The notes under the pieces: generated by a model | What the model saw: the letters and a program-made list of their open reading frames with translations, nothing else | Told to the model about the DNA's origin: nothing | Database searches by the model: none | Made by a program: the position numbers and the translations under genes | NCBI RefSeq assembly: GCF_022664455.2 | Contig: NZ_JAKRKC020000003.1 | Location: forward strand, 186,001-250,000 | DNA length: 64,000 nucleotides | Reading direction: 5' to 3' | Origin: Actinomadura luzonensis | GTDB lineage: Bacteria > Actinomycetota > Actinomycetes > Streptosporangiales > Streptosporangiaceae | Shown here: piece after piece, positions 23,807-32,814 of the stretch | Layout of the letters: the number at the start of each line of letters is the position of its first letter | Numbering within the stretch: the first letter of the stretch is position 1

Positions 23807-24187
23807 TGGAGGTGGCGGGAATCGAACCCGCGTCCTTCAACCCCAAGTCAGGGCTTCTCCGGGCGCAGCCTGCTGTGTTTTTCTCAGCCCCGGCGATCAC
23901 GCAGGCGAGTCGCCGACGGGCTCAGCCACTGTTTGTTTTCCCGATCTCCCCCGTGGCCGGGTCGATCGGTTGAGCCTTCTGACGATGCCAGACACCGGGC
24001 CGAAGGCAGTCCCGGGCTGACAGTGGTTTCGCTACTTAGGCAGCGAGGGCCAGGGAGTCCTGGCCGACCACAGTGCGCTTAGAATTGGCACTTGTTGTTT
24101 GCGGTCACAGGATTAACGAGGTTATGTCCGCAGTCCTCGGCCCGCTTCACCTGGCTTGCAAAGTCGAAGTCGAAGCCAGTCACCCCC
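23807..24187 (-). ncRNA. ssrA: tmRNA (ssrA), about 381 nt
   Basis: The 5' end GGGGGTGACTGGCTTCGACT pairs with the 3' CACCTCC plus discriminator A, giving the 7-bp acceptor stem with one G-U. GGGTTCGATTCCC is the T-arm. CCA is not encoded and must be added. The tag frame in the middle reads ANSKRTVVGQDSLALAA then TAA (about 24090-24040), resuming at a GCC near 24091; this matches actinobacterial ANxKR...ALAA tags. A different frame starting at the nearby GCA ends in KCQF and is not the tag. tmRNA with SmpB rescues stalled ribosomes. It lies downstream of smpB with one gene between. A candidate promoter -10, TACATT (24251-24246), implies a short 5' leader removed by RNase P. Confidence 0.93.
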
Positions 24188-24514
24188 TGTGCAGTTGTCA
24201 ACACCACCCCGCCCTGCTGATGGGGCGGACGAGGTGAGCAACATGAATGTACACGGGACAACGCCCCCAACGCCAACTTAATTCCCCGTGGCGCGCCCGG
24301 TCGCGGGCATGCCGAAACCCCCGGGAGCGCGGCGTGAACGCACGCGCCCCCGGGGGCCGACCGGCAGGGTCGAGCCGGTCCGGACGGCAGGGCTTCCCCC
24401 GAGATGAAGCCCTGATCTCATCACGGCGACTGGGACCGCAACCCCCCGAGCGGGCCCAGTCATCATGTAAGACGCCTGGCGGGCTCCCGATGGTTGCTCG
24501 CCGTGACGACAATT
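24188..24514 (-). other. intergenic region between the PBP-like gene and ssrA
   Basis: 327 bases without a gene. From the PBP-like gene outward it holds an inverted repeat GACTGGG/CCCAGTC (24428-24434 with 24455-24461), a 9-bp hairpin CAGGGCTTC/GAAGCCCTG (24388-24396 with 24406-24414) that is a probable terminator, and a GC-rich self-complementary block near 24325-24357. Then comes an AT-richer stretch with a possible ssrA promoter: TACATT at 24251-24246 and TTGGCG about 19 bases upstream. A CCGCCC/GGGCGG stem lies in the presumed ssrA leader. No known riboswitch class is recognised. Confidence 0.5.
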
Positions 24515-26410
24515 TCACGAAGAGGTGCGAAGGGCCGAGAAGAAGCCGCCCGCGACGGCCCCCGCGTTGTAGTTCTTCGACAGCACCGCGACGGCCAGAT
24601 CGCCCTGCCAGCCGACGAACCAGGTGAGCTGGTTGCCCGCCGTGGCCGTCACCCCGTACACCGGGGCGCGGCCCGCCTGGGCGGGCGTGCCGAGGGCGCC
24701 GGCCCGCATCATCTTGGTCAGGGCGGCGCGGACCTTCGGGTCCATCGGCACCGGGTCGGGCTGGGCCCGCGGCACGGTCTCGGCGGCCGGGTCGGGCGAG
24801 GTGGGCTCGGTGACGAGCACGGGCGGCCGCCAGGTGCCGGACGCCACCGCCGCCCCCACCAGCGCCATGCCGAGCGGGCTGACCTGCACGGTCTGCCCCG
24901 CGATGGCCTTGGCCTTGTCGGCGTCGCCGTCCAGCGACGGGAACGAGCCGCTGAACGACTTCAGCGGCAGCCGCCACTGCCGCCCCACCCCGAACGCCTC
25001 GGCGCTCTTCTTCAGGTCGTCGGCCTTGACGCGGCGGGCCAGGGAGGCCAGCGCGGTGACGCAGCCCTTGGCGAAGTTCTCCTGGAAGGTGCCCGCGGCG
25101 CCCCCGACGCCTCCGGTGCCCGTCGTCGTCTGCCCGGCGTGCGCGAACTTGGCCCCGCCGACCGTGCGCTCGGCCGGGCAGTCGAGCCGCTGCTTGGGGC
25201 TCACCCCGGCCTTGAGCAGCGCGTCGGCCGCCACGACGGAGAACGCCGTGCCCGCCGGGAACTTGCCGGCCAGGGCGTCCTTCTCCTGGTGCATGCCCTT
25301 GGTGGCGACCGCGCGGATCTCGCCGGTGTTCTTGTCGACGACGACCAGCGAGCTGGTGTCGGAGTCGGCCACGGCCTGCTCGGCCGCCGTCTGCATGCCG
25401 CGGTCGAGGGTGGTCTTGACCGAGACGTTCTGCCGGCCGGGCCACTCCTTGAGCTGCGCGGCCTCCTCGCCGGTCTTGAGGTCGAGCGTGATGACCTTGG
25501 TCTCGGTGGAGCCGGTCAGGTAGTTCTGGTACGCCTGCTGCAGGCCGCTCTTGCCGACGGAGTCACCGGCCCGCTGCGGGCCGCCGAGCTTCTGCTCGGT
25601 CTCGGGGGTGAGCGCGCTGACGCTGCCGACGATCTGCCGGGGCGCGTCGGGGTTGACCGGCTGGTCCTGCGGCACGACCTTGATGCCGGGGATGGCGCCG
25701 AGCTTGGACTGCAACGCCTGGTAGCGCGTCCGCCAGAAGGTCACCAGCGGCACGAACTTGTCCGGCGGGGACGACCTGATGCGGCTCAGCAGCCGGTCCT
25801 GGGCGTAGTCGGTGAGCTCCGACAGCCGGGCGACGACCTCCTCGGCCCGGTCGCCGAGCTGCGCGGGGTAGACGCCGGCGACGTAGAGCACGGTGTCGGT
25901 CTGCAGCGGCTCGCCGCTGCGGTCGACGACCGGCTGACGCGGGTTGGGCGTGATGTCGACCGCGAAGCGCTCGCCGTCCTTGAGCTGCGGGTGCAGCACC
26001 GACGGCGACCAGCGCACCTTCCACGACCCGTCGACCAGGTGCAGCGGCAGCACGCCGTCGTACTCCCAGAGCGGGTTGTTCTCGCCCAGGTCGACCTCGG
26101 CGCGGAAGTCGGCCTTGGACGCGTCGCCGTCCACCGTGACGCTCTTGATCTTGAAGCGGAACGAGGCCGCGTCGAGCTCCAGCTTGGCGTCCGACAGGGC
26201 CTTGCGCACCGTCGCCTGGTCGCCGTCGGTGCGGCCGGCGGCCAGCTCGTAGTCCTCGGTCTGCCAGCCCACGAGGAAGTCGCGCACCGCGTCGTGCGGC
26301 GACGGCTCCTCGAAGCAGCCGGTCAGGGTGGTGCACGCGACCGCCAGGGTGACGGTCGCGGACAGCGTGCGGCGGGCGCGTCTCATCGTGGGCGGTGCCG
26401 CGTCTCTCAT
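24515..26410 (-). CDS. lipoprotein penicillin-binding-protein homologue lacking all catalytic motifs
   Basis: 631 residues. A lipoprotein signal ends in LTGC; an NTF2-like MecA_N-type domain (about 35-150), a linker/dimerisation domain and a C-terminal transpeptidase domain (about 330-630) follow. Aligned by eye with the intact homologue at 50820-52406, the active-site SxxK (STFK) is TAFS here (residues 388-391), SxN (SCN) is GCV (449-451), and KTG is missing from the strand before TWFVGW. It should therefore be unable to acylate and is probably a structural or regulatory envelope protein outside the membrane. The ATG at 26410 overlaps the smpB stop; an ATG at 26386 is an alternative. The frame is fully intact, so it is not a decaying pseudogene. 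Confidence 0.85.
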   Translation of the reverse strand: MRDAAPPTMRRARRTLSATVTLAVACTTLTGCFEEPSPHDAVRDFLVGWQTEDYELAAGRTDGDQATVRKALSDAKLELDAASFRFKIKSVTVDGDASKADFRAEVDLGENNPLWEYDGVLPLHLVDGSWKVRWSPSVLHPQLKDGERFAVDITPNPRQPVVDRSGEPLQTDTVLYVAGVYPAQLGDRAEEVVARLSELTDYAQDRLLSRIRSSPPDKFVPLVTFWRTRYQALQSKLGAIPGIKVVPQDQPVNPDAPRQIVGSVSALTPETEQKLGGPQRAGDSVGKSGLQQAYQNYLTGSTETKVITLDLKTGEEAAQLKEWPGRQNVSVKTTLDRGMQTAAEQAVADSDTSSLVVVDKNTGEIRAVATKGMHQEKDALAGKFPAGTAFSVVAADALLKAGVSPKQRLDCPAERTVGGAKFAHAGQTTTGTGGVGGAAGTFQENFAKGCVTALASLARRVKADDLKKSAEAFGVGRQWRLPLKSFSGSFPSLDGDADKAKAIAGQTVQVSPLGMALVGAAVASGTWRPPVLVTEPTSPDPAAETVPRAQPDPVPMDPKVRAALTKMMRAGALGTPAQAGRAPVYGVTATAGNQLTWFVGWQGDLAVAVLSKNYNAGAVAGGFFSALRTSS

Positions 26411-26874
26411 CTGCTGCGGTAGCGCAGGGCGCGGGCCATCTCCCGCTTGGCCTGCTGCTCCGCCAGCGACTGCCGCTTGTCCCAGTCCTTCTTGCCGCGC
26501 GCGAGGCCGATCTCGACCTTGGCCCGGCCGTCCTTGAAGTACAGCGACAGCGGGACGATCGTCAGCCCGCCCTCCTTCGTCTTGACGGCGAGCTTGTCGA
26601 TCTCCTTGCGGTGCAGCAGCAGCTTGCGCTTGCGGCGGGCCGAGTGGTTGGTCCACGTGCCCTGCGCGTACTCGGGGATGTGCACGTTGAGCAGCCACGC
26701 CTCGTCGCCGTCGATGCTGGCGTAGCCGTCGACGAGCGAGGCGCGGCCCTCGCGGAGCGACTTCACCTCGGTGCCCTGCAGCACGAGCCCCGCCTCGAAG
26801 GTGTCCTCGATGTGGTAATCGTGCCGAGCGCGTTTGTTCTGGGCGATGACCTTCCGCCCGGTCTCACGTGGCAT
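26407..26874 (-). CDS. smpB: SsrA-binding protein
   Basis: 155 residues, normal SmpB length. It has the OB-fold start [64 protein letters not shown], and the basic C-terminal tail [24 protein letters not shown] that enters the mRNA channel. It carries tmRNA to stalled ribosomes. It follows ftsX by 23 bases, and its stop overlaps the start of the PBP-like gene, so ftsE-ftsX-smpB-PBP-like appears to be one transcription unit ahead of ssrA. Confidence 0.97.
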   Translation of the reverse strand: MPRETGRKVIAQNKRARHDYHIEDTFEAGLVLQGTEVKSLREGRASLVDGYASIDGDEAWLLNVHIPEYAQGTWTNHSARRKRKLLLHRKEIDKLAVKTKEGGLTIVPLSLYFKDGRAKVEIGLARGKKDWDKRQSLAEQQAKREMARALRYRSR

Positions 26875-26897
26875 GCTTCGACTTTACCGGCGTTCCG

Positions 26898-27806
26898 TCA
26901 CACTCTGAGGTAGCGGCGGAGGGTGACGAAGGACGCGAGCACACAGATCACCACTCCGATGATCATCGTGAACGTGATCGTCTGCGCCACCGCGTCCCAG
27001 CCGAGCTGGGCGGTCGGGCCGCCGACGAACGAGCCCAGCTCCTCGAACAGCATCACCTTCGTGACGATCAGGATGACCGCCGCGAACACGCCGCCGATGA
27101 GGCCCGCGATCACGCCCTCCATGATGAAGGGCAGCTGGATGTAGAGGTTGGAGGCGCCGACCAGGCGCATGATGCCGGTCTCCCGCCGCCGGTTGAACGC
27201 CGACAGCCGGACGGTGTTGCCGATGAGCAACGCCGCCGCCAGCACCAGGATGATCGCGACCGCGAGCGCGTAGTAGGCGAGCTTGTCGAGCATCTGGAAG
27301 AACGGCCCGACGAGCTGCTTCTGGTCGGTCACCTGGGACACGCCCGGCTGGCCCTGGATGGCCTGGATGACCGACTGGTAGTTGTTGGGGTCGGCCACCT
27401 TGATCCGGAACGAGGTCGGCATGTCCTCGACCTTGGTGGCGCTCAGCAGGGCCTTGTTGGAGGCGAAGGCCTCCTGGAAGTTCTGGTAGGCCGTGGACTG
27501 GTCCTCGTAGAAGACCTCCTTGACGCCCGGGGTGCCCTGGAGGTGCTGCTGGAGGGTCTTGGTCTGGGCCTGGGTGATGGCCTTGCCGTTGCACGCCTCG
27601 ACGGCCGACCCCTTGGTGCACAGGAAGACCGAGATCTCCACTTTGTCGTCCCAATACCCGCGGATCAGGCCGACCTGGGCGTTGATCATCAAGCCGACGC
27701 CCAGCATCGCCATACCGACCGCAACGGTGATGACCACCGCGATCGTCATGGTCAGGTTGCGACGGAGGCCGATCCAGACCTCGGAGAAGATGAAGTTCGC
27801 CCGCAT
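26898..27806 (-). CDS. ftsX: cell division ABC transporter permease FtsX
   Basis: 302 residues. An N-terminal cytoplasmic segment (MRANFIFSEVWIGLRRNLTMT) leads into the first membrane helix. A large extracellular loop (about 50-165, with the cysteine-containing FLCTKGSAVEACNGK) and three C-terminal helices follow. FtsX with FtsE passes a mechanical signal to RipC-type peptidoglycan hydrolases in actinobacteria. The gene is 20 bases downstream of ftsE. Confidence 0.95.
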   Translation of the reverse strand: MRANFIFSEVWIGLRRNLTMTIAVVITVAVGMAMLGVGLMINAQVGLIRGYWDDKVEISVFLCTKGSAVEACNGKAITQAQTKTLQQHLQGTPGVKEVFYEDQSTAYQNFQEAFASNKALLSATKVEDMPTSFRIKVADPNNYQSVIQAIQGQPGVSQVTDQKQLVGPFFQMLDKLAYYALAVAIILVLAAALLIGNTVRLSAFNRRRETGIMRLVGASNLYIQLPFIMEGVIAGLIGGVFAAVILIVTKVMLFEELGSFVGGPTAQLGWDAVAQTITFTMIIGVVICVLASFVTLRRYLRV

Positions 27807-27826
27807 GTTCTGTCTACAGCTCCCTG

Positions 27827-28516
27827 TCAGTACGCCTGGCCGTAAACGCCACGCGACTGGTCACGGACGATCTTGCCGTCCTCCAGCTCCACCACACGCT
27901 TGCGCATGGAGTCGACGATGGCCGCGTCGTGCGTGGCCATGACGACCGTGGTGCCAGTCCTGTTGATGCGGTCGAGCACCTTCATGATGCCGATGCTCGT
28001 CGCGGGGTCGATGTTGCCCGTGGGCTCGTCGGCCAGCAGGATCATCGGCCGGTTCACGAACGCGCGGGCCATGGCGACGCGCTGCTGCTCGCCACCGGAC
28101 AGCTCGTCGGGCATGCGGTGCGCCTTGCCCTCCAGGCCGACCAGCTCGATGACCTCGGGGACCACCTTGCGGATGAACCGCCGGGGCTTGCCGATGACCT
28201 CGAGCGCGAACGCCACGTTCTCGTAGACGTTCTTGTTGGGCAGCAGCCGGAAGTCCTGGAACACGCAGCCGATGCGGCGGCGCAGGTGCGGCACCTTGAA
28301 GTTGGAGAGGCGGGCGAGGTCCTTGCCGGCGACGTGGATCGCGCCGGAGTTGGGCCGCTCCTCCTTGAGGATCAGACGCAGGAACGTGGACTTGCCTGAC
28401 CCCGAAGGGCCGACGAGGAACACGAACTCGCCCTTGTCCACGTCTACGGATACGTGGTCGAGGGCGGGCCGGTTCTGGTTCGCGTAGACCTTGGTGACAT
28501 TATCGAAATGGATCAC
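27827..28516 (-). CDS. ftsE: cell division ATP-binding protein FtsE
   Basis: 229 residues. Walker A is GPSGSGKST, signature [15 protein letters not shown], Walker [14 protein letters not shown]. It starts [22 protein letters not shown], normal for FtsE. It forms the ATPase of the FtsEX complex that controls cell-wall hydrolysis during division. It is the first gene of the operon with ftsX, smpB and the PBP-like gene. Its promoter should lie in the 202-base gap to the divergent small gene, where AT-richer sequence is present near 28670-28700. Confidence 0.96.
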   Translation of the reverse strand: MIHFDNVTKVYANQNRPALDHVSVDVDKGEFVFLVGPSGSGKSTFLRLILKEERPNSGAIHVAGKDLARLSNFKVPHLRRRIGCVFQDFRLLPNKNVYENVAFALEVIGKPRRFIRKVVPEVIELVGLEGKAHRMPDELSGGEQQRVAMARAFVNRPMILLADEPTGNIDPATSIGIMKVLDRINRTGTTVVMATHDAAIVDSMRKRVVELEDGKIVRDQSRGVYGQAY

Positions 28517-28718
28517 GAGAGCATCACGGCATGCCAGTCTAGGGGTCAGGACGGAAGCGAGGGTGGCACATGCCCCTTCCCGCCACCGGCCACTCGGCGG
28601 CCGTCGCCTTTACCGATGATCGACGTTCCGATTGGCCAGACGACAGTCTAGGGGGAAGACTGGCATGGAACGTCCATAACGGAAACAAAACGATTGTGCG
28701 GCTAGACTTGGGGCTGAC

Positions 28719-28910
28719 ATGAGTTGCGAACACCTCGTATGCGCGCAGTGCGCCCACCCCGTCATCGAGGGCCGCTGCCCGCTCTGCCGCGCCGCTCGCG
28801 AGCGGATGCACCAGCACGGCTTCGCCGGGCTGTCGCCCGCCCTGATCGCCCTGCTCCTCGTCGTGCTGCTCTTCGCGACGCTGGCGGTCAAGCACCTGAG
28901 CGGCCTGTAG
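28719..28910 (+). CDS. small zinc-ribbon membrane protein
   Basis: 63 residues. Cysteines at 3, 8, 11, 20 and 23 include CAQC and CPLC, a zinc-ribbon pattern; one membrane helix (about 40-58, LSPALIALLLVVLLFATLAV) ends the protein. A tail-anchored orientation with the zinc part in the cytoplasm is likely. The -10-like TAGACT at 28703-28708 ends 10 bases before the ATG, so the leader is very short. The conserved position between ftsE and prfB suggests a real gene, but its function is unknown. Confidence 0.75.
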   Translation: MSCEHLVCAQCAHPVIEGRCPLCRAARERMHQHGFAGLSPALIALLLVVLLFATLAVKHLSGL

Positions 28911-28967
28911 CCGCCGGGCCGCGAGCCGCCGGCCGGAGCGACCGGGCGGCCCATTCCGGCCGGTCGG

Positions 28968-30086
28968 CTACTCCGCCGCGCCCGACTCCTGCCGGCGCAT
29001 CCAGCGGATCTCCGACTCGATGAACCCGTCGAGGTCGCCGTCGAGCACCGCCGACGGGTTGCCCGCCTCGGTGCCCGTGCGCAGGTCCTTCACGATCTGG
29101 TACGGGTGCAGCACGTAGTTGCGGATCTGGGTGCCCCACGACGTGGTGGTGGCCCCGCGCAGCTCCGACATCTTCTCCGCCTCCTCCTGCCGCTTGCGCT
29201 CCAGCAGCTTGGCCTGGAGCACCGCCATGGCGGTGGCGCGGTTCTGGAGCTGCGAGCGCTCGTTCTGGCAGGAGACCACGATGTTGGTCGGCAGGTGGGT
29301 GATGCGCACGGCGGAGTCGGTGGTGTTGACGCCCTGGCCGCCGGGGCCGCTGGAGCGGTAGACGTCGACGCGGATCTCGTCCTCGTTGATGTCGATGTGG
29401 TCGGTCTGCTCCACGACCGGCACGACGTCGACGCCGGCGAAGGAGGTCTGCCGCCGCCCCTGGTTGTCGAACGGGCTGATGCGGACCAGGCGGTGCGTGC
29501 CGTGCTCGCCGCGCAGCGTGCCGTAGGCGTAGGGCGCCTTGATGGTGAAGGTGGCCGACTTGATGCCGGCCTCCTCCGCGTAGGAGGTGTCGTAGACCTC
29601 GGTGGCGTAGTTCTTCCGCTCGGCCCAGCGCAGGTACATGCGCAGCAGCATCTCGGCCCAGTCGGCCGCGTCGACGCCGCCGGCCTGCGCGTTGATGGTG
29701 ACCAGGGCCTCGCGGGCGTCGTACTCGCCCGACAGCAGGGTGCGGACCTCGAGCGCGCCGATGTCGGACCTCAGCGAGTCCAGTTCCTTGTCGGCCTCGG
29801 CCCGCGTGTCGGCGTCGCCCTCCTCGGCCGCCAGCTCGTAGAGCACGCCGAGGTCGTCGAGGCGGCGCGCGACGCCCTCGACCCGGTTGAGCTCGCCCTG
29901 GAGGTGGGACAGCTTGCTGGTGACCTTCTGGGCCTGCTCGGGGTCGTCCCAGAGGTCGGGCGCGGCGACCTGCTGCTCCAGCTCCTCGATCTGCTTGCGC
30001 ATCGCGTCGAGGTCGAGCACGTCCTGGATGCTGCGGAGCGTGCCCGCGAGCTCGTTGATCTCTTCTGCCGGATCGATGCCTGCCAC
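28968..30086 (-). CDS. prfB: peptide chain release factor 2
   Basis: 372 residues. [19 protein letters not shown] carries the GGQ that triggers peptide hydrolysis; [14 protein letters not shown] carries the SPF stop-codon reading motif for UGA/UAA. An N-terminal coiled-coil domain precedes them. No programmed frameshift is present, as usual in actinobacteria. The GTG at 30086 is preferred over upstream codons because it gives the family N-terminus ([16 protein letters not shown]), and TACCCT lies 8 bases before it, suggesting a leaderless message. Confidence 0.95.
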   Translation of the reverse strand: MAGIDPAEEINELAGTLRSIQDVLDLDAMRKQIEELEQQVAAPDLWDDPEQAQKVTSKLSHLQGELNRVEGVARRLDDLGVLYELAAEEGDADTRAEADKELDSLRSDIGALEVRTLLSGEYDAREALVTINAQAGGVDAADWAEMLLRMYLRWAERKNYATEVYDTSYAEEAGIKSATFTIKAPYAYGTLRGEHGTHRLVRISPFDNQGRRQTSFAGVDVVPVVEQTDHIDINEDEIRVDVYRSSGPGGQGVNTTDSAVRITHLPTNIVVSCQNERSQLQNRATAMAVLQAKLLERKRQEEAEKMSELRGATTTSWGTQIRNYVLHPYQIVKDLRTGTEAGNPSAVLDGDLDGFIESEIRWMRRQESGAAE

Positions 30087-30133
30087 GTCTCCCAAGGGTA
30101 CGCGACCCTCGCGTGCCCGAATAACATGGCGAG
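30087..30133. promoter_or_regulatory. compact divergent promoters of prfB and a lipoprotein gene
   Basis: Only 47 bases separate the two starts. TAACAT at 30122-30127 lies seven bases before the plus-strand GTG at 30134; TACCCT on the minus strand lies eight bases before the GTG at 30086. Both transcripts would begin at their start codons, and the two polymerase sites must overlap, so they may compete. Confidence 0.5.
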
Positions 30134-31153
30134 GTGCGTGCATACGGGCGGCGGTGGCTCCTGGCGCTCGCCTGCGGCATGCTGGCCGGGGCGACCGCCT
30201 GCTCGGGCGCGGCCGCGCCGCCCCCTCCCACCAGGTCGGCGGCCGCCGTGTCGGCCACGCCCACGCCCTCGCCGAGCCTGGTGGCGATCACCAGGGCCGA
30301 GGCGGGCGAGGTGTTCCGGCGGATCATCCTCACCGACGACCGGCTGCGCGTGAAGAGCCCGCTCGAAGGCCGGCTCGGCCTCGCGGCCGACCTGACCACC
30401 GGCGGGCAGACGCCGCTCAGCGTGGCCGCGTACCTGTCCACCGGCTACGCGCCGCCCCGCCACCGGTGGGGCGCGCCCACGCTCTACGTGCCCAGGTTCG
30501 CCCCCGGCGAGACCGCGCCCTGGTTCAGCGCGCTGGTGACCCGCGACGGGCGGCCCGCGTTGCTGACCTTCGCCCGTTCCGACGACTGGCGGCTCAGCTC
30601 GGCGGCCGAGCTGCTGCCGGGGCAGCGGGTCCCGGACATCGCGCTGGACGCCGAGGGCTACGCGACGGCGCTGGCCGCCGACGACAGGACGGTCACGATC
30701 AGCCCGCAGTTCATGCAGCCGGTGCACGCCAGCGTGGCCGAGACCGGCAAGTCGGGGGTGACGGCGGGGCTGGTGGCGGCGGGGCCGTACACCACGGAGA
30801 TCGCCGAGCAGATCGCGGAGCTGCGCGAGAAGGCGAAGGCCGACGGCTACAGCTACGACTCCATCTTCAGCGCCGACAACTTCCCCGTGTACGCCCTGCG
30901 CACGGCCGACGGCGGGGCGCTGATCCAGTACTCGCTGTCGCGGACCACGACCACCACCACCAAGACCGCCGAGGACGACTGGGGCATCCCGGTGCCCGAC
31001 ACCGCCCGCTGGGCCGTCGACCCGCCCGTGCGCCGCTCGCTGCGTCTGGTCGAGACCCATCAGTTCGCCACCGCGGTGCCGCCGATCGCCAAGGCCGGCG
31101 CGGCGGCCGTCATCGCGCACGACGGAGGGTTGACGCGCGCCTCGGGCACCTGA
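30134..31153 (+). CDS. secreted lipoprotein of unknown function
   Basis: 339 residues. The signal peptide [19 protein letters not shown] ends in the lipobox ATAC, so the mature protein is lipid-anchored outside. A Pro/Ser/Thr-rich spacer (about 25-50) precedes a globular domain without a recognised family; [16 protein letters not shown] is a low-complexity stretch. It stands divergent to prfB. Homologues at this position are known in actinomycetes, but the role is unknown. Confidence 0.8.
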   Translation: MRAYGRRWLLALACGMLAGATACSGAAAPPPPTRSAAAVSATPTPSPSLVAITRAEAGEVFRRIILTDDRLRVKSPLEGRLGLAADLTTGGQTPLSVAAYLSTGYAPPRHRWGAPTLYVPRFAPGETAPWFSALVTRDGRPALLTFARSDDWRLSSAAELLPGQRVPDIALDAEGYATALAADDRTVTISPQFMQPVHASVAETGKSGVTAGLVAAGPYTTEIAEQIAELREKAKADGYSYDSIFSADNFPVYALRTADGGALIQYSLSRTTTTTTKTAEDDWGIPVPDTARWAVDPPVRRSLRLVETHQFATAVPPIAKAGAAAVIAHDGGLTRASGT

Positions 31154-31170
31154 CCCTTTGAGCAACTCAG

Positions 31171-31195
31171 GTTGACTAAGCGGCGCTTAGTCAAC
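31171..31195. promoter_or_regulatory. perfect palindrome in the promoter of the HTH/Clp-N operon
   Basis: GTTGACTAAGC (31171-31181) and its exact complement (31185-31195) flank three bases. The left arm contains a -35-like TTGACT (31172-31177). With TACGGT at 31196-31201 as -10 (18-base spacer) transcription would start at the ATG at 31209, again leaderless. The palindrome fills the promoter spacer and is a strong operator candidate, perhaps for the small HTH protein it precedes. Confidence 0.7.
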
Positions 31196-31208
31196 TACGG
31201 TTGCTTGT

Positions 31209-31442
31209 ATGCCGGCAGAAGACCCCACCGTTCCCCAGGACCCCGCCGACGCGCTGGCCGCGGTCGTCGCCCTGCGACGGCTCGCCGACCGGCTGGAGGA
31301 CGCCGCCGTCGAGCAGGCCATGCGCGCGGGCTGGAGCTGGCCGGAGGTCGCCGAGGCACTCGGCGTGACCCGCCAGGCGGTCCACAAGAAGCACGCCCCG
31401 CGGCTGATCGCCGCGGGCGTCGCGCTGAGGAGACGACAGTGA
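31209..31442 (+). CDS. small helix-turn-helix protein
   Basis: 77 residues. The C-terminal half contains a clear helix-turn-helix, AGWSWPEVAEALGVTRQAVHKKH, like those of sigma region 4 or Xre/MerR types; the N-terminal half is a predicted helix (ADALAAVVALRRLADRLEDAAVEQA) suited to dimerisation. It overlaps the following Clp-N gene by GTGA. The perfect palindrome 14 bases upstream suggests autoregulation. No closer family assignment is possible. Confidence 0.8.
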   Translation: MPAEDPTVPQDPADALAAVVALRRLADRLEDAAVEQAMRAGWSWPEVAEALGVTRQAVHKKHAPRLIAAGVALRRRQ

Positions 31443-31921
31443 GCCGGATCGACCACTACATCGACGCGATCATCAAGCGGGGCATCACCGAGGCACGCGA
31501 GGACGGCTCCACCGCCGTCGAGGCCCACCACCTGCTGCTCGGGATCGCCGCCACGGACGGCACGGCCGCCCACCGCGTCCTGACCGCCGCCGGTCTCGGC
31601 CGGGCGGACGTCAGGCGGGCGCTGGACCGCGAGTTCGAGCACAGCCTGGCCGCCGTCGGCGTCCAGCCCGCCGCCTACGGCCTGCCCCGGCCCTCCCCCG
31701 ACCCGGAACGAAAGCCGAAGCTCGGCGCCTCCGGCCGGCTCGCCATCGAACGCGGCTTCGCCCTCGCCACCGGCAAGCGCGACCTGCGCCCCGCCCACCT
31801 GCTGCTCGGCATCCTGGAAGCCGAGGTCGGCACCGTCCCGCGCGCCCTCGCCCTGGCCGGCATCGACCGCACCGACCTGCGGGCCCGCACCCGCGACACC
31901 CTCGCCCGCGAAGCCTGGTAG
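31439..31921 (+). CDS. stand-alone Clp N-terminal-domain protein
   Basis: 160 residues with two Clp N-domain repeats: AHHLLLGIAATDGTAAHRVLTAAGL and AHLLLGILEAEVGTVPRALALAGID. No ATPase modules follow, so it is not an unfoldase. Such proteins may act as adaptors or inhibitors that mimic the ClpC/ClpB N-domain and bind its partners (for example, arginine-phosphorylated or other tagged substrates). The GTG at 31439 overlaps the HTH gene stop, making a coupled regulator/Clp-N pair. Confidence 0.85.
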   Translation: MSRIDHYIDAIIKRGITEAREDGSTAVEAHHLLLGIAATDGTAAHRVLTAAGLGRADVRRALDREFEHSLAAVGVQPAAYGLPRPSPDPERKPKLGASGRLAIERGFALATGKRDLRPAHLLLGILEAEVGTVPRALALAGIDRTDLRARTRDTLAREAW

Positions 31922-31955
31922 CCCCCCGGCCCCGCACAGCCCCTCCCTCGCGACG

Positions 31956-31972
31956 CGCCCGGACGCCGGGCG
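31956..31972 (+). terminator. hairpin after the Clp-N gene
   Basis: CGCCCGG (31956-31962) pairs with CCGGGCG (31966-31972) around three bases, 35 bases after the stop. No T-run. Confidence 0.45.
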
Positions 31973-32041
31973 ACGCCGCCGTGCCCGCGCGCCCGGAAGC
32001 CGCGGGCGACCCCAGCTCCCTCCTCCGACGAGAGGCCCCCT

Positions 32042-32814
32042 ATGACCCAGGACGACAAGCTCGTGCTCGACGTGGACGGCCTGCGCATGCGTTACGGCGA
32101 CACCGACGTCCTGCATGACGTGACCTTCCAGGCGCGCCGCGGCGGGACGAGCGGTGGCGGGCGCGGCTCGGGATCGTGCTGCAGTCGTGGCGCGACCACG
32201 GCAAATGGCGGGTGCGGGAGCTGCTGGCCCACCTCGGCGGCTACTACGCCGCCTGGGCCACCCCGGAGATCCCGCGCCCGTGGGACGCCGACGAGCTGAT
32301 CGCGGCCGTCGGCCTGACCGGGCACGCGGGCAAGAAGGTCAAGACGCTGTCGGGTGGCCAGCGGCGCCGCCTGGACGTGGCGATCGGGCTGGTGGGACGT
32401 CCCGAGGCGCTGTTCCTGGACGAGCCGACGGCCGGGTTCGACCCGCGGGCCAGGCACGAGTTCCACGAGCTGGTCCGCGGCCTGGTGGCCGACGGCGCGA
32501 CGACGGTCCTGCTCACCACGCACGACCTGGACGAGGCCGAGAAGCTGGCCGACCGCATCCTCGTGCTGACCGGCGGCCGGATCGTCGCCGACGGCACCGC
32601 CGCCGAGCTGGCGCGGAGCATCGCGAGCGAGGACGAGGTGCGCTGGCTGCACGGCGGCCGGCGGCACGCGCGGCGGACCCAGGACTCGACCCGGCTGGCG
32701 CGGGAGCTGTTCGCCCGGCACGGCGAGGAGGTCCAGGAGCTGGAGGTCCGGCGGGCCTCGCTGGAGCAGTCGTACCTGGCGCTGGTGCGGGAAGCGGAAG
32801 GGGCGGGCCGGTGA
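32042..32814 (+). pseudogene. ABC transporter ATPase with Walker A region deleted and frame shifted
   Basis: The ATG at 32042 starts a normal ATPase N-terminus (LVLDVDGLRMRYGDTDVLHDVTFQARRG, to 32143). The sequence then jumps directly to DERWRARLGIVLQSW in another frame (from 32146). In homologues about 40 residues lie between, holding the GPNGAGKT Walker A. Downstream parts are intact: LSGGQRRRLDVAIG, ALFLDEPTAGFDP, H-loop TTHDLDEAEK and a C-terminal extension. A protein started inside, e.g. GTG at 32176, would lack ATP binding. The gene overlaps the intact permease gene at GTGA. Either a real disabling deletion or a sequence error; the clean junction and normal flanks fit both. Confidence 0.8.

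Noticed and set aside
24079-24276. Minus-strand frame ending in ANNKCQF across ssrA
   Set aside because: It is the tmRNA sequence in a frame that is not the tag frame; the ALAA-ending frame is the accepted one.
24188-24514. Possible riboswitch or small RNA between the PBP-like gene and ssrA
   Set aside because: Several hairpins are present but no known aptamer core was recognised, and the region lies downstream of one gene and upstream of another RNA gene rather than in a 5' leader.
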